Shown here: positions 1 through 10,072 of the stretch, one piece after another
Numbering within the stretch: position 1 is the first letter of the stretch
Layout: each line of letters begins with the position of its first letter
Assembly (NCBI GenBank): GCA_036267255.1
Contig: DATAWK010000029.1
Coordinates: 1-64,000, forward strand
DNA length: 64,000 nt
Reading direction: 5' to 3'
Source: DATAWK01 sp036267255
Lineage (GTDB): Bacteria; Acidobacteriota; Terriglobia; Terriglobales; Acidobacteriaceae
Made by a program: the position numbers and the translations under genes
The notes under the pieces: generated by a model
What the model was told of the DNA's origin: nothing
The model's database searches: none
The model's input: the letters and a program-made list of their open reading frames with translations, nothing else

Positions 1-411
<411 letters not shown>

Positions 412-505
412 CATAGAATTAACTCCGCACAGATCTTGCGGATACTCAACGAACAGGTCTTCGTAGTTCAACAATCTATCTATCCTGTTGTGAAACATCA
501 CAAGT

Positions 506-622
<117 letters not shown>

Positions 623-631
623 ATTATTTTG

Positions 632-662
632 AAAAGGGCTACCCAAACGGGTAGCCCTTTTT
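632..662 (+). terminator. Rho-independent terminator of the rRNA operon
   Basis: A perfect 12-bp stem, AAAGGGCTACCC (633-644) and GGGTAGCCCTTT (649-660), closes a 4-nt AAAC loop and runs into further Ts. It lies 10 nt after the 5S gene and ends the rRNA operon. Confidence 0.93.
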
Positions 663-775
663 GCTTTCGCTGCAACGTTTCTATTCCTTCAATCCTGTAC
701 TCATGGCGACGGTTCCCCTTGCACTTCGACAGGGATCGGTTTACTTTATTCATGTAGAAGTAGCAGGGGTGATGC

Positions 776-1111
776 ATGATGACGGAAGAACGATTGGAAC
801 TGCCGCAGGGGACACTCGACCTTTTGATTTTGAAGGCCATTGCTCTGGAACCGCTGCATGGATGGGCGATTTCTGAACGCCTGCAACAAATTTCGCGCGA
901 TGCTGTGCAGGTGCAGCAAGGCTCACTCTATCCAGCGCTGCATCGGTTAGAGCGTCGTGGTTGGATTCAAGCACATTGGGCCGTCAGCGAGAATAATCGT
1001 CGCGCCAAATACTATGAGTTGACTCGTCCAGGGAAGAAACAGCTTGCAATTGAGACTGAAGCGTGGCGCAAGCTGACCAGCGCGGTGGATCACATTCTGG
1101 ACACGGCCTAA
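776..1111 (+). CDS. PadR family transcriptional regulator
   Basis: A 111-residue winged-helix repressor of the PadR family. The N-terminal half carries the family signature: LPQGTLDLLILKAI, then HGWAISERL, then the recognition region QGSLYPALHRLERRGWI, then a wing ending in RRAKYYELTRPGKKQL. Length and layout match the short PadR class. ATG 776 and ATG 779 are both possible, with AGGGG at 765-769 just upstream. The gene ends 11 nt before the permease gene, so the pair is probably one transcript and the regulator probably controls the permease. This padR-permease arrangement is very common in Acidobacteriota. Confidence 0.9.
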   Translation: MMTEERLELPQGTLDLLILKAIALEPLHGWAISERLQQISRDAVQVQQGSLYPALHRLERRGWIQAHWAVSENNRRAKYYELTRPGKKQLAIETEAWRKLTSAVDHILDTA

Positions 1112-1122
1112 GGAGTACAGAC

Positions 1123-3783
1123 ATGTTCCGCGATCTACTCTATCGGTTCCGTACCTTCTTCCGCCGCCAGCGAGTCCATGCGGAAATCGACGAAGAATTG
1201 CAGTACCACCTGGAGCGTGAGACGGAGAAATACCGTCAGGCCGGAGCTTCGCCAGAAGAAGCTATGCGTCGCGCAAGGCTGGTAATTGGCGGCCCGGAGC
1301 AGGTGCGACAGCAATGCCGGGAAGCGCACGGCACCCGTCTGATGGACGATTTACTCCAAGATTTGCGTTATGGCGTACGAACGCTTGGCAAGAGTCCGGG
1401 GTTCACGATTGTTGTCATCCTGACGCTTGCGCTTGGCATTGGAGCGTGCACGGCCGTTTTCAGCGTGGTGAATGCGGTGCTGCTACGGTCCTTGCCGTAT
1501 GGAGATCCTGCGCATCTGGTATATCTTTACACCCCCAATCCAAAGCTCAAACTTTCCGCAGAGATTTTTGAGCCAGTTTACGCGGACTTCCGCGATCTTC
1601 AGCAGCAGAGCCATTCATTTGCCGCGATGACAACGTTTGCGCAGTCGACGTATGAGCTTGCATCGCGAGATACAACGATCCGCATTGGAGGGGCACGTGT
1701 CGATGGCGATTTCTTCCGCACGCTGCAATCACCTCTGGAGCTGGGCCGGCCTATCGATGCCCACGATACAGAACCGGGCCACGATGGAGTTGTGATTCTC
1801 AGTCATGCCTTGTGGCAGAACATGTTCGCCGGAAGTATGGATGTTCTGACCAAGTCGTTGCGACTGGGCGGTAAAACCTACCGAATCATCGGAGTTATGC
1901 CGGTTGAGTTTCAATATCCCCACAAGACCGATCTGGCCTTTGGAAACTCGCACATCGCAGCGACCCAGGTGTGGGTGCCTTTTGTTCTTTCACCGCAGCA
2001 AAAGGCAGATCGCGACGGCCCATCCGGAGAGGTAGTTGCCAGGCTGAAACCGGGAGTTACCGTAGCGCAGGCACAAGCCGAAATGAGTACGATCATGGCT
2101 CGGCTCAATTTGCTCCACGCGGCTGTTCTGCCGAGAGACTGGAGAGCACTGGTCAAGCCATTTCTCGATCTGGTTGTGGGTCCCGTTCGACCTTTGATGT
2201 GGCTGCTGCTGGGTGCTGTCTCCTTTGTTCTGCTGATCGCGTGCGGCAATGCGGCCAACCTTCTGATGGCGCGTGCCGCCAGCAGAACCCATGAATTGGG
2301 CGTGCGCGCCACTTTGGGCGCGGGGCGAAGTCGCATGGTGCGGCAGATGCTGACGGAATCTCTGATCCTCGGCTTTGCGGGGGGATTTGTCGGCATTGCT
2401 CTTGCGTACGTTTTCCTGCACGGTCTTCTGCGATTGAATCCGGGAAACATTCCAAGGCTGAACGAAGCTTCTCTCGATGCGCGAGTTCTGCTGTTTACCG
2501 TGGCGCTTTCGTTATTGACGAGCATTCTTTTTGGAATGCTGCCTGCCCTGTCTGCTTCTCGAATCAATCTCGTCGAATTCCTGAAGTCAGGCGGAAGCCG
2601 AGGCCAGGTGCGATCGAGCAATCCGTTACACAATGGCTTGATTGTGGCGGAAATAGGATTCGTGGTCGTATTGCTGGCTGGCGCTGGATTGTTGCTGAGG
2701 AGCTACATCCATGTCGAATCCATCCGTACGGGCTTTTCTCAATCCACCGTCGGCATGAATATCCATCTGGATTCCCGGTACAGGCAACCACAGTTCCCAC
2801 AGCGGAGCCGCATATTTTTTCAGGACCTGATCGGCAAGCTGAGCGCCATTCCGGGGATACAGGCCGTTGGAGCCGTGGATGGACTTCCTCTCAGTGGGGA
2901 AGAGGACATCACTTTCTTTTGGGTCGATGGGTATGCCAATCAAAAAAATCAATGGGTAGAGATGCGCGGTGCGACCCCCCACTACTTTTCAGCGATGGGC
3001 ACTCCCCTGATGGAAGGCCGGTTTTTTACCGAGGACGATGCGTCGACGCATCCACGGGTGGTCATTATCAATGAAGCTTTCGCGAAGGCATACTTCCACG
3101 GTCGCGATCCCATTGGGCAACGCGTTCGTGTGGGAGCAGCAGATCATCCGTGGGTGACCGTTGTCGGTGTTATCGGAGATGTGCGGCTTGCCCATCTTGA
3201 AGAAGCTGCCGCACCACAGGTTTACGATCCATTTGACGGAGAGGACTCGGCTTCGATTGCCGTTCGTTCGACGCTACCTCCGCAAGTGGTAACAGCGGCG
3301 GTGCGCTCGACGTTGAAGACCATCGATCCGAACCTGGCGATGACGGACATTCACACGATGGGAGAACTTGTTTCGGAGGCAACGGCTCGTCGCCGCTTCC
3401 AGACGACGCTGTTGACTGTTTTTGCTGCGATGGCGCTTCTGCTCGTGCTGGTTGGCTTTTATGGTTTATTGGCGTATTCGGTGAAGCAGCGCACCGCGGA
3501 AATCGGGCTACGCATTGCGCTGGGTGCGCCGAGGGCGCGAGTTCTGGGGATGATTTTAAGACAAGGGCTGCAACTCGTTCTTGCCGGGTTACTTTTCGGA
3601 CTGGCAGGAGCCGTTGTTCTGACGCGTGTTTTGACCAGTTCGCTCTATGGGGTGCAGGTACTCGATCCTGTAACTTTTCTTGTTGTCCCAATACTATTGC
3701 TGCTGGTTACGCTGGCCGCTTCCTTGATTCCCGGCTGGAAGGCAGCAGGCGTAGATCCCGCGATCGCCCTGCGATCGGAGTAG
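1123..3783 (+). CDS. ADOP-type duplicated ABC/MacB-like permease
   Basis: An 886-residue membrane protein of the acidobacterial duplicated orphan permease type. An N-terminal ~85-residue prefix rich in charged helices (DEELQYHLERETEKYR) is followed by two tandem MacB periplasmic-core plus FtsX units. The first TM starts near GFTIVVILTLALGIG, three FtsX helices follow near residues 350-500, and the second unit ends with three more helices at the C terminus (AEIGLRIALGAPRARVLGMILRQG). No ATPase gene is adjacent, hence 'orphan'; it presumably borrows an ATPase or works in mechanotransmission-type export. ATG 1123 is chosen because AGGAG at 1111-1115 lies 7 nt upstream; an in-frame start at 1063 would overlap padR. 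The substrate cannot be told. Confidence 0.9.
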   Translation: MFRDLLYRFRTFFRRQRVHAEIDEELQYHLERETEKYRQAGASPEEAMRRARLVIGGPEQVRQQCREAHGTRLMDDLLQDLRYGVRTLGKSPGFTIVVILTLALGIGACTAVFSVVNAVLLRSLPYGDPAHLVYLYTPNPKLKLSAEIFEPVYADFRDLQQQSHSFAAMTTFAQSTYELASRDTTIRIGGARVDGDFFRTLQSPLELGRPIDAHDTEPGHDGVVILSHALWQNMFAGSMDVLTKSLRLGGKTYRIIGVMPVEFQYPHKTDLAFGNSHIAATQVWVPFVLSPQQKADRDGPSGEVVARLKPGVTVAQAQAEMSTIMARLNLLHAAVLPRDWRALVKPFLDLVVGPVRPLMWLLLGAVSFVLLIACGNAANLLMARAASRTHELGVRATLGAGRSRMVRQMLTESLILGFAGGFVGIALAYVFLHGLLRLNPGNIPRLNEASLDARVLLFTVALSLLTSILFGMLPALSASRINLVEFLKSGGSRGQVRSSNPLHNGLIVAEIGFVVVLLAGAGLLLRSYIHVESIRTGFSQSTVGMNIHLDSRYRQPQFPQRSRIFFQDLIGKLSAIPGIQAVGAVDGLPLSGEEDITFFWVDGYANQKNQWVEMRGATPHYFSAMGTPLMEGRFFTEDDASTHPRVVIINEAFAKAYFHGRDPIGQRVRVGAADHPWVTVVGVIGDVRLAHLEEAAAPQVYDPFDGEDSASIAVRSTLPPQVVTAAVRSTLKTIDPNLAMTDIHTMGELVSEATARRRFQTTLLTVFAAMALLLVLVGFYGLLAYSVKQRTAEIGLRIALGAPRARVLGMILRQGLQLVLAGLLFGLAGAVVLTRVLTSSLYGVQVLDPVTFLVVPILLLLVTLAASLIPGWKAAGVDPAIALRSE

Positions 3784-3823
3784 CGTAACGACCCCGAGCT
3801 GAGCTTTGTAGAAAAATACACGG

Positions 3824-3871
3824 AGGGGAGTGATTCTGAGATACGCTCAGAACGACTCCCCTGTTTTTTTG
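3824..3871 (+). terminator. Rho-independent terminator after the permease gene
   Basis: The stem is built of AGGGGAGT with ACTCCCCT and, inside it, TTCTGAG with CTCAGAA around an ATACG loop. It is followed by GTTTTTTT. It lies 40 nt after the permease stop codon. Confidence 0.9.
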
Positions 3872-3994
3872 CGATTGAAACGGGAAGCTCGACCCAAGTC
3901 TGCCACGGGCGTTTCGCATTGTGCGGCTGGCCGGCAGCCAGCTTGAAGCGATTTTTAGTGAAGATGCGCAGCGGGTAAATTGAAGGGGATTTTT

Positions 3995-4378
3995 ATGAAC
4001 TTAAAGCGTATGCCGCCGTCATTCCGGTGGATTACTCTGGCGTTTGCGCTGGAGTTGGCGGGCAACAAGGTATTGGAAGAATATTCCTGGCACATTGCAC
4101 TGGAGTGGCTGGGCGCGGTGGCGCTGTTGACGGGCATTGTGCTGATGATTGTTGAGAGACGCGCTAGCCTCGCGGATGCGGATACGGATGCGCGGCCAGC
4201 GAACCGAAAATTGTTGGCGATTGTGCCGTGCATTTGTGCCGCGCTGGTGTTGCTGACGTTCCTGCTGTTGCGCCATGCAGATGCAGGAGATTTTTTGATG
4301 GGCATCACGCTGGGAATATATCTTGGAATCTCGATTTTTGGGTTGCTGGGCATGAAGGGCAAATTGCGGCGGTGCTGA
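3995..4378 (+). CDS. Small multi-pass membrane protein, unknown function
   Basis: A 127-residue protein that I do not recognise. Hydrophobic stretches at about residues 10-25, 35-55, 75-93 and 100-120 suggest three or four membrane helices, with a charged loop (ERRASLADADTDARPANRK) between the second and third. The start at ATG 3995 is supported by AAGGGGA (3983-3989) five nt upstream; the longer frame would begin with TTG at 3980 inside that ribosome-binding site. It stands alone between the permease terminator and the holin-like gene. Confidence 0.7.
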   Translation: MNLKRMPPSFRWITLAFALELAGNKVLEEYSWHIALEWLGAVALLTGIVLMIVERRASLADADTDARPANRKLLAIVPCICAALVLLTFLLLRHADAGDFLMGITLGIYLGISIFGLLGMKGKLRRC

Positions 4379-4488
4379 AAATGGCAGGGCTGGGCCACTT
4401 CACGACGCAAAACGATAGCTTGCGCTATTCTTTTTGAACTCAGCAATTTTGTGGACAAGCGACATACGCGAGGTTAGGATTCCCGATT

Positions 4489-4836
4489 ATGATTCACCTG
4501 TTGATTGACTGGCTTTTAAGTGCCCTGGCTTTGATGATCGTGGCGTACATTGTTCCCGGCTTTATTGTCGAGAACTTTCGTATGGCCTTGATTGCCGCGT
4601 TGGTGGTTGGTCTGCTGAATGCGACGGTTGGCTTTGCCTTGAAGATCCTCACCTTTCCACTGACATTTCTAACGTTGGGACTTTTCCTGGTTGTGATCAA
4701 TGCATTGATCCTGTGGCTGGCCAGTGCCCTGGTTCCCGGCTTCAAGATTAAAAATTTTCTAGCTGCGATTCTGGGAGCCATTGTGCTGACGGTGGTTCAC
4801 ATCCTGTTTACCTATGTTGGTGCGATGGCGCACTAG
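4489..4836 (+). CDS. Phage-holin-4 superfamily (YvlD-like) membrane protein
   Basis: A 115-residue protein made almost entirely of four hydrophobic helices: LLIDWLLSALALMIVAYIVPG, ALIAALVVGLLNA, LTFLTLGLFLVVINALILWLAS and FLAAILGAIVLTVVHILF. The repeated 'VPGF' turns and the N-A-(L/T) pattern fit the Pfam Phage_holin_4_2 family. These are bacterial housekeeping membrane proteins of unknown role; nothing phage-like is nearby. The start is ATG 4489 with a weak TAGGA upstream. The DUF2252 gene begins 24 nt downstream, possibly on the same transcript. Confidence 0.8.
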   Translation: MIHLLIDWLLSALALMIVAYIVPGFIVENFRMALIAALVVGLLNATVGFALKILTFPLTFLTLGLFLVVINALILWLASALVPGFKIKNFLAAILGAIVLTVVHILFTYVGAMAH

Positions 4837-4860
4837 GGTTTAAGAGCGACCAGCAAAGCC

Positions 4861-6291
4861 ATGGCCAACGACAAATCTACAATCCATCTGGGACGGTTAG
4901 GGCATTTTGACCTGCAACGGGCTTTGATTCCGTGGGAGAAGCGGCGCGCGGAAGGAAAAGCGATGCGCCGCAAGGTTCCTCGCGAAAGCCACGGGGTGTG
5001 GGAGCCGGGAAAGAAGCGTCGCGATCCGGTCGAAATTGTCCTTGAGAGTAATCGCGGGCGACAAGCGAAGCTGATTCCGCTGCGCATGGGGCGGATGGCG
5101 GCTTCGCCATTTGCGTTTTTTCGCGGCGCAGCTGAAGTGATGGCAGCCGACCTGGCGAGCACGCCAATATCCGGCACGAATGTCGTGATAGACGGAGATG
5201 CACACCTGGGCAATTTTGGATTTTTTGGCACACCGCAGCGCGAGGTGATCTTCGACCTGAACGATTTTGATGAAACCACCGTAGGCCCGTGGGAGTGGGA
5301 CCTGAAACGGCTAGCGGCCAGCGTGAATGTAGCCGCACGCGAGAATGGACTGAACAAGAAAGAGCGTCGGGTTGCGGTCCAGCGCTGCGTCTATGGATAC
5401 CGCTGGAATGTAAATCGCCTGCAAAAAATGGGCATGCTGGATACGTGGTATCTGCATTCGTATCCGGGGCGCGAGAATCCGCTGGTGAAGATCGATCCGA
5501 AATCCGCGGCGGTGATCCAGAAGTGCGTGGCGAAGGCGGAGCAGTCGGACAATCACAATCTTCTGGGCAAGGTAGCGGAACGCGGGGCGCGTGGGCAGTG
5601 GAGATTTCGCGATGAGCCTCCGATTCTGAAACGCGTGGACCGGGCGACGCGGGAAAGCGTGATCGGCGGATTGACCGATTATGTGCATTCGATTCCGCGC
5701 GAGCGCAGCTACATGCTGAGCCGGTATCACGTGGAGGATGTGGCGCATCGCGTGGTGGGTGTGGGATCGGTGGCGATGCGGGCCTATCTGGTTCTGCTGT
5801 TCGGCAATAGCTATGACGACCCGTTGTTTCTGCAGGTGAAAGAGGCAGCGGCGAGTGCGTATGCGCCGTATCTGCCTGCGCTGTCCCAGGAATTTGCGCA
5901 CGAGGGAAAGCGCGTGGTGATGGGGCAACGGGCGCTGCAGGCTTCGACGGACGTGATGCTGGGATGGACGCAGATTGACGGGCGGGATTTTTATGTGCGG
6001 CAGATGAAAAATATGAAGGCCGCGGTTCCGATGGAGTGGCTGACAGGAGCTTCGTTTAATTTTTATGCGTTTGCCTGCGGCAGCATTCTGGCACGGGCGC
6101 ACGCGCGCACCGGCGATGCGGCACTGATTGCTGGCTATTGCGGTATGGCGAAGATTCTGGACAACGCGCTGGCGGATTTTGCCGAAGCGTATGGAAACCA
6201 GACGGAGAACGATCATGCGGCGCTGGTGAAGGCGATTCAGGCAGGACGGGTGAAGGCGGAGACGGATGAAGGAGAGCCGTGGAAAAAATAA
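4861..6291 (+). CDS. DUF2252 family protein (kinase-like fold)
   Basis: A 476-residue DUF2252 protein. The family resembles aminoglycoside/choline-kinase-type phosphotransferases, and the relevant motifs are visible: GDAHLGN at 112-118 (catalytic-loop-like), FDLNDFDE at 131-138 (metal-binding DFD-like) and WEWDLKRL at 144-151. The N terminus has the usual GRxxRxxxxxLIPLRMGRMAASPFAFFRGAA block. The substrate is unknown for the family. It is the second gene after the holin-like gene; no strong ribosome-binding site precedes ATG 4861. Family assignment is secure, the kinase activity is inference. Confidence 0.88.
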   Translation: MANDKSTIHLGRLGHFDLQRALIPWEKRRAEGKAMRRKVPRESHGVWEPGKKRRDPVEIVLESNRGRQAKLIPLRMGRMAASPFAFFRGAAEVMAADLASTPISGTNVVIDGDAHLGNFGFFGTPQREVIFDLNDFDETTVGPWEWDLKRLAASVNVAARENGLNKKERRVAVQRCVYGYRWNVNRLQKMGMLDTWYLHSYPGRENPLVKIDPKSAAVIQKCVAKAEQSDNHNLLGKVAERGARGQWRFRDEPPILKRVDRATRESVIGGLTDYVHSIPRERSYMLSRYHVEDVAHRVVGVGSVAMRAYLVLLFGNSYDDPLFLQVKEAAASAYAPYLPALSQEFAHEGKRVVMGQRALQASTDVMLGWTQIDGRDFYVRQMKNMKAAVPMEWLTGASFNFYAFACGSILARAHARTGDAALIAGYCGMAKILDNALADFAEAYGNQTENDHAALVKAIQAGRVKAETDEGEPWKK

Positions 6292-6391
6292 ACGGCGAGA
6301 GAGCGAAGATGGGTCGAGCGCTTAGAATTTACTAAAATGGAAGCTTCTTGCCCGGTAATTTGACACCACCGGATTCGAAGGAAGTTCGTCA

Positions 6392-7156
6392 ATGGTCAAT
6401 CGCAGAATCGTATCGAATCTTGGTATTTATGCGTATGGAGCTGGCGCCATTGCGCTTGGCGTCGTCGGTCTGGTCTGGGGCGACTTCGCAACCAATTGGC
6501 AGCGCGTCCAGGGAAATGTTCCCCATCGCCAGGTGCTGGCATACATTGCCGCTGTCTATGAGCTTTTCGGGGGTGTGGCTATTTTATGGCGCCGAACCGC
6601 ACGGGCTGGCGCTGCGATGCTGACGATCCTTTATTTTATCTTTGCCTTATTGTGGGTGCCCCGGATCATCGGATCTCCTCAGGTGTATGACGTATGGGGT
6701 AATTTTTTCGAGGAGTTTTCGCTGGTCATCGCCGGGGCGGTTGTTTACGCATCGTTCGCGCCGCGCGATTCTGCATGGACTGGCAGAGCATCTCAGATCA
6801 GTCGTCTCTATGGGATCTGCGTAATTTCCTTTGCACTGGAGCACCTCTTTTATATTTCGGGGACGGCCAGCTTTGTTCCCAAGTGGATTCCGCCGGGGCA
6901 ATTGTTCTGGGCGATCGCGACCGCCGTTTTTTTTCTGCTCGCCGCCGCTGCTATCCTCTCGGGAATTCTGGATGCTCTCGCTTCCCGTTTGCTTACCGCA
7001 ATGATTGTCAGTTTTGAAGTTCTAGTGTGGGTGCCCAAACTCTTCACCTCTCCCCATGAACATTTCATGTGGGCCGGCAACGCAGTCTGCGTGGCCATGG
7101 CTGGAGCTGCCTGGGTGGTCGCCGACTCGATAACGAGCCGCCAAAAGCAATTCTGA
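6392..7156 (+). CDS. Multi-pass membrane protein, DoxX-like
   Basis: A 254-residue integral membrane protein with about seven to eight hydrophobic segments arranged as two similar halves, each with a 'WVP(R/K)' block followed by an aromatic segment (LLWVPRIIGSPQVYDVWGNFFEE and VLVWVPKLFTSPHEHFMWAGN). The internal similarity suggests duplication of a four-helix DoxX-like unit. No catalytic motif is visible. ATG 6392 has GAAGGAAG at 6377-6384. A -10-like TAAAAT lies near 6331. Function unknown. Confidence 0.72.
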   Translation: MVNRRIVSNLGIYAYGAGAIALGVVGLVWGDFATNWQRVQGNVPHRQVLAYIAAVYELFGGVAILWRRTARAGAAMLTILYFIFALLWVPRIIGSPQVYDVWGNFFEEFSLVIAGAVVYASFAPRDSAWTGRASQISRLYGICVISFALEHLFYISGTASFVPKWIPPGQLFWAIATAVFFLLAAAAILSGILDALASRLLTAMIVSFEVLVWVPKLFTSPHEHFMWAGNAVCVAMAGAAWVVADSITSRQKQF

Positions 7157-7240
7157 AATCAGCAAGACTGAGGGCCGCAGCTACGCTCCCTCGCGAGTGA
7201 GAAGAGATTAGGCTGCGGTACATCCTGAAGGAGAACTGAA

Positions 7241-8203
7241 ATGAATGCCGCCGTTGTTACTGCTTTCGATGCTCCTCCTCGCTACACTTCGTTTGCCGAC
7301 CCCATCGCTGCCGAAGGCGAGAGGCTGGTGCATGTGACTGCCGCGGGCCTGCACCAGATTGTGAAGTCGCTGGCGAATGGAACACACTATGGCAGTACGG
7401 GAGAGCTGCCATTTATTCCGGGAGTGGATGGAGTGGGTCGGCTGGAGGATGGCACGCGGGTATATTTCGGCGTCTCGCGCAGTCCATACGGTACGTTTGC
7501 CGAGCGCGGGTTAGCTGCGAGCTGGATGTGCCTGCCGCTGCCAGAAAAACTGGATGACGTTACCGCGGCGGGAATGGCGAATCCGGGAATGTCTTCCTGG
7601 GCTGCATTGATGGCACGCGCCAAGTTTGTGGCCGGTGAAAGTGTGCTGATTCTGGGAGCGACCGGCGTTGCGGGACAGCTTGCGGTGCAGATTGCAAAAC
7701 GTCTGGGCGCGCGCCGCGTGATTGCCGCGGGACGCAATCCTGAAGCGCTGGAAAAGCTGAAAGAACTGGGTGCGGACGCGGTCATTTCTCTTGAGCAGGA
7801 ACATGAGGCGCTGGTGGCGGCCTTTCGCCGTGCGTGGGCGGAGGATGGCGTGGATATTGTGCTGGACTATCTGTGGGGGCAACCTGCGGAGTGCTTGCTG
7901 GAAGCGATTGCGCAAAAAGGGCTGCAGCACACGGCGTCGCGCGTGCGCTTTGTTCAGATCGGGTCGAGCGCGGGAAGAACGATCTCGTTGCCGGGAGCTA
8001 CGCTGCGCAGTTCCGGGCTGGAGTTGCTGGGGAGTGGTTTTGGCAGTGCATCGCTCGATCAGCTGCGGGAAGCCATTGCGGCGCTTTTCAAAGCGGCGGC
8101 AACAAAGCCGTTCCAGATGCATATCAAGTCCGCGCCTCTGCGGGATGTGGAAGCGCTGTGGAACAGCCCAGAGCAGGGCACGCGACTGGTATTCCAACCC
8201 TGA
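7241..8203 (+). CDS. Zinc-free MDR-family NAD(P)H oxidoreductase (quinone reductase-like)
   Basis: A 320-residue medium-chain dehydrogenase/reductase. The N-terminal GroES-like part has FIPGVDGVGRLEDG, and the nucleotide-binding Rossmann motif is GATGVAGQLAVQIAKRLGARRVIAAGRN, starting about residue 133. The Cys/His zinc ligands of alcohol dehydrogenases are absent, so it belongs to the zinc-independent (QOR/acryloyl-CoA reductase-like) branch. The natural substrate is not predictable. The start is ATG 7241 with GAAGGAGA just upstream. It is a single gene, convergent with the efflux operon. Confidence 0.85.
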   Translation: MNAAVVTAFDAPPRYTSFADPIAAEGERLVHVTAAGLHQIVKSLANGTHYGSTGELPFIPGVDGVGRLEDGTRVYFGVSRSPYGTFAERGLAASWMCLPLPEKLDDVTAAGMANPGMSSWAALMARAKFVAGESVLILGATGVAGQLAVQIAKRLGARRVIAAGRNPEALEKLKELGADAVISLEQEHEALVAAFRRAWAEDGVDIVLDYLWGQPAECLLEAIAQKGLQHTASRVRFVQIGSSAGRTISLPGATLRSSGLELLGSGFGSASLDQLREAIAALFKAAATKPFQMHIKSAPLRDVEALWNSPEQGTRLVFQP

Positions 8204-8255
8204 GATGAGCTATCCAAAAATGCGATAGGAGGGCCCGGAGTTTTTCTTCCGCAAT

Positions 8256-9320
8256 TTATTTCTGATTGCCTCTGTCGCCCTGGATAAAGACGTCCACCTG
8301 CTGGCCGGCATAGACAGGGAAGCTGGGCGGGTCAAAGCTGTAGATGACCTGAAGCACGCGGACATCAACGCGTTCGCTGTTGTTGCCGGTGAGACTCTGC
8401 TTGGGGATCATATAAGGGTCGATGCGGACGAAGTGCAGAGAGAACTTGCGCGTGGAGTCGCCCTTGAGATTGGCGACGGCGGGCGCTCCGGGACGCACGT
8501 GGGAGGCGTTGATCTCATCGACATCGACGCGCACCTGGAGAGCGTTGGTATCGCCGAAGAGAATGGGTGCTGTGGATGGTGTGGAAGCAATGTATTCGCC
8601 GGGATAATTGTTGATCTGCAGGACTGTGCCATCGCGTGGCGCGGTGACGGTGAGCTGTCCGAGCACCACGGCCTGCTGATCGCGCTGGGCCTTGAAGGAT
8701 TGCAGATCCGCCTGTTGCTGCACCAGCGCGGCCTGGGCATTTTTCAATTGCGCTTTGGCCTGCGCCAGCACGGCGATCTGCTGTTGCCAGATGGCATAGT
8801 CGGCATCGCGGGTTTTGACGGCGGTGACGTAATCCTGGTCTGAAATGATTCCTTCTTTGTGGAGCGCGATATCACGCTCCGCAATTTGTGCCGCGTTCTG
8901 ATAGGTTGCTTTGGCGGAGGCGATCGCAGCGGCAGCGCTATGGATGCTGGCCTGCTGCGTGAGCACGGTGCTCTCGGCCACCTGTACGCCCGCGGCACTC
9001 TTGGCGACATTGGCATCGGCATTCATCAGTCCGGCGCGCTGGTCGCGAGGGTCGATCTGAAAGAGCGGAGCGCCTTTCTTAACGAGTTCCCCTTGATGGA
9101 CAAAAAGTTTGGTCATCACGCCAGCCACGGTAGCGGAGATGTTCTGGTTCTCTCCGGTTGCTTCCACGATGCCGGAAGCAGCGATGGTGTCGGCATAGGG
9201 TGAGGTTGGCGGAGGAATGAGCGGCTGACTGTGAGGCAGCCTGCGCGCATTGGCGACTAACAGCGCAACAAGAAACGCCACGCCGATCAAAGGGAGAGCG
9301 ATGCTGATCTTTTTCATCAT
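8256..9320 (-). CDS. HlyD/DevB-like membrane fusion protein of an ABC exporter
   Basis: A 354-residue periplasmic adaptor. It has an N-terminal membrane anchor (ISIALPLIGVAFLVALLVAN), a biotinyl-lipoyl half (ISATVAGVMTKLFVHQGELVKKGAPLFQID), a long Ala/Gln-rich coiled-coil hairpin at about residues 95-215, the second lipoyl half (APRDGTVLQINNYPGEYI) and a beta-barrel region. It would bridge the inner-membrane ABC transporter to an outer-membrane channel that is not encoded here. The ATG overlaps the stop of the ATPase gene (ATGATGA-type overlap at 9317-9320), showing translational coupling. Confidence 0.9.
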   Translation of the reverse strand: MMKKISIALPLIGVAFLVALLVANARRLPHSQPLIPPPTSPYADTIAASGIVEATGENQNISATVAGVMTKLFVHQGELVKKGAPLFQIDPRDQRAGLMNADANVAKSAAGVQVAESTVLTQQASIHSAAAAIASAKATYQNAAQIAERDIALHKEGIISDQDYVTAVKTRDADYAIWQQQIAVLAQAKAQLKNAQAALVQQQADLQSFKAQRDQQAVVLGQLTVTAPRDGTVLQINNYPGEYIASTPSTAPILFGDTNALQVRVDVDEINASHVRPGAPAVANLKGDSTRKFSLHFVRIDPYMIPKQSLTGNNSERVDVRVLQVIYSFDPPSFPVYAGQQVDVFIQGDRGNQK

Positions 9321-10072
9321 GGCTGGCCAGCTTTCTGCAATGCCTGTAGTTCGAGTGCCACATGTTCGTGCTGTGAATGAACGCCCAGGATGCGGCCATC
9401 GCGCATGTCGGCAATCCGGTCGCCGAAGTGAAAGATGCGGCTGTCGTGGGTGACGATGACGATGGCGCGCTCCGGCGTCAATACCTGTTCGCGAAAGACC
9501 TGCAGCACCATCTGGCCGGTGGCTCCGTCGAGTGCGGCGGTGGGTTCATCGCAGACGATGAGCCGAGGCTGCGTGACCATGGCGCGTGCAATGGCGACGC
9601 GTTGCTGCTGGCCGCCGGAAAGCTTGGCGGGAAGAAACTCCGTTCGATCCGCCATGCCCACCTGTGCCAGCGTTTCCCGCGCGCGCGCGACGGCCTGCAG
9701 CCACGGCACCTCATGAATCAGCAGAGGGACGGCGACGTTTTCTGCGGCGGTAAGAGATGGCAACAGGTTGTATTGCTGAAAGATGAAGCCAATATTCTCG
9801 CGGCGGAACGCGGTTTTCTGTTCCTGCGTGAGGCGGTCGATGCGGGTATGGAAGACTTCCACTTCGCCGGAGGTTGCGTCAAGAATGCCGCAGAGAACGC
9901 TGAGCAGAGTGGTTTTGCCGCAGCCGGAGGGTCCGACCAGGAGAAGCAACTCCCCTTGAGGTACTTCGAGATCGACGCCATCGAGCGCACGGACGAGCGT
10001 GCCGGCATCGCCATAATTTTTGTGGACGTTGCGCAGGCAGGCGGCGCGGTTCGGTTGGCAGAGATCAGCCAT
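9317..10072 (-). CDS. ABC transporter ATP-binding protein (DevA/LolD-like)
   Basis: A 251-residue ATPase with Walker A GPSGCGKTT, a Q-loop in FIFQQYNLLPSLTAAENVAVPL, the signature LSGGQQQRVAIARAM, Walker B RLIVCDEPTAALD and the switch His in IVTHD. This is the MacB/LolD/DevA subfamily that pairs with FtsX-type permeases. The start at ATG 10072 (MADLCQPN) is preferred because the permease stop lies at 10065-10067, giving the short overlap seen at every junction of this operon; the longer frame to 10225 would run deep into the permease gene. Confidence 0.92.
   Translation of the reverse strand: MADLCQPNRAACLRNVHKNYGDAGTLVRALDGVDLEVPQGELLLLVGPSGCGKTTLLSVLCGILDATSGEVEVFHTRIDRLTQEQKTAFRRENIGFIFQQYNLLPSLTAAENVAVPLLIHEVPWLQAVARARETLAQVGMADRTEFLPAKLSGGQQQRVAIARAMVTQPRLIVCDEPTAALDGATGQMVLQVFREQVLTPERAIVIVTHDSRIFHFGDRIADMRDGRILGVHSQHEHVALELQALQKAGQP

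Noticed and set aside
4489..4836. Holin-family match as a sign of prophage
   Set aside because: The family is a common chromosomal membrane protein in bacteria and no other phage gene is nearby.
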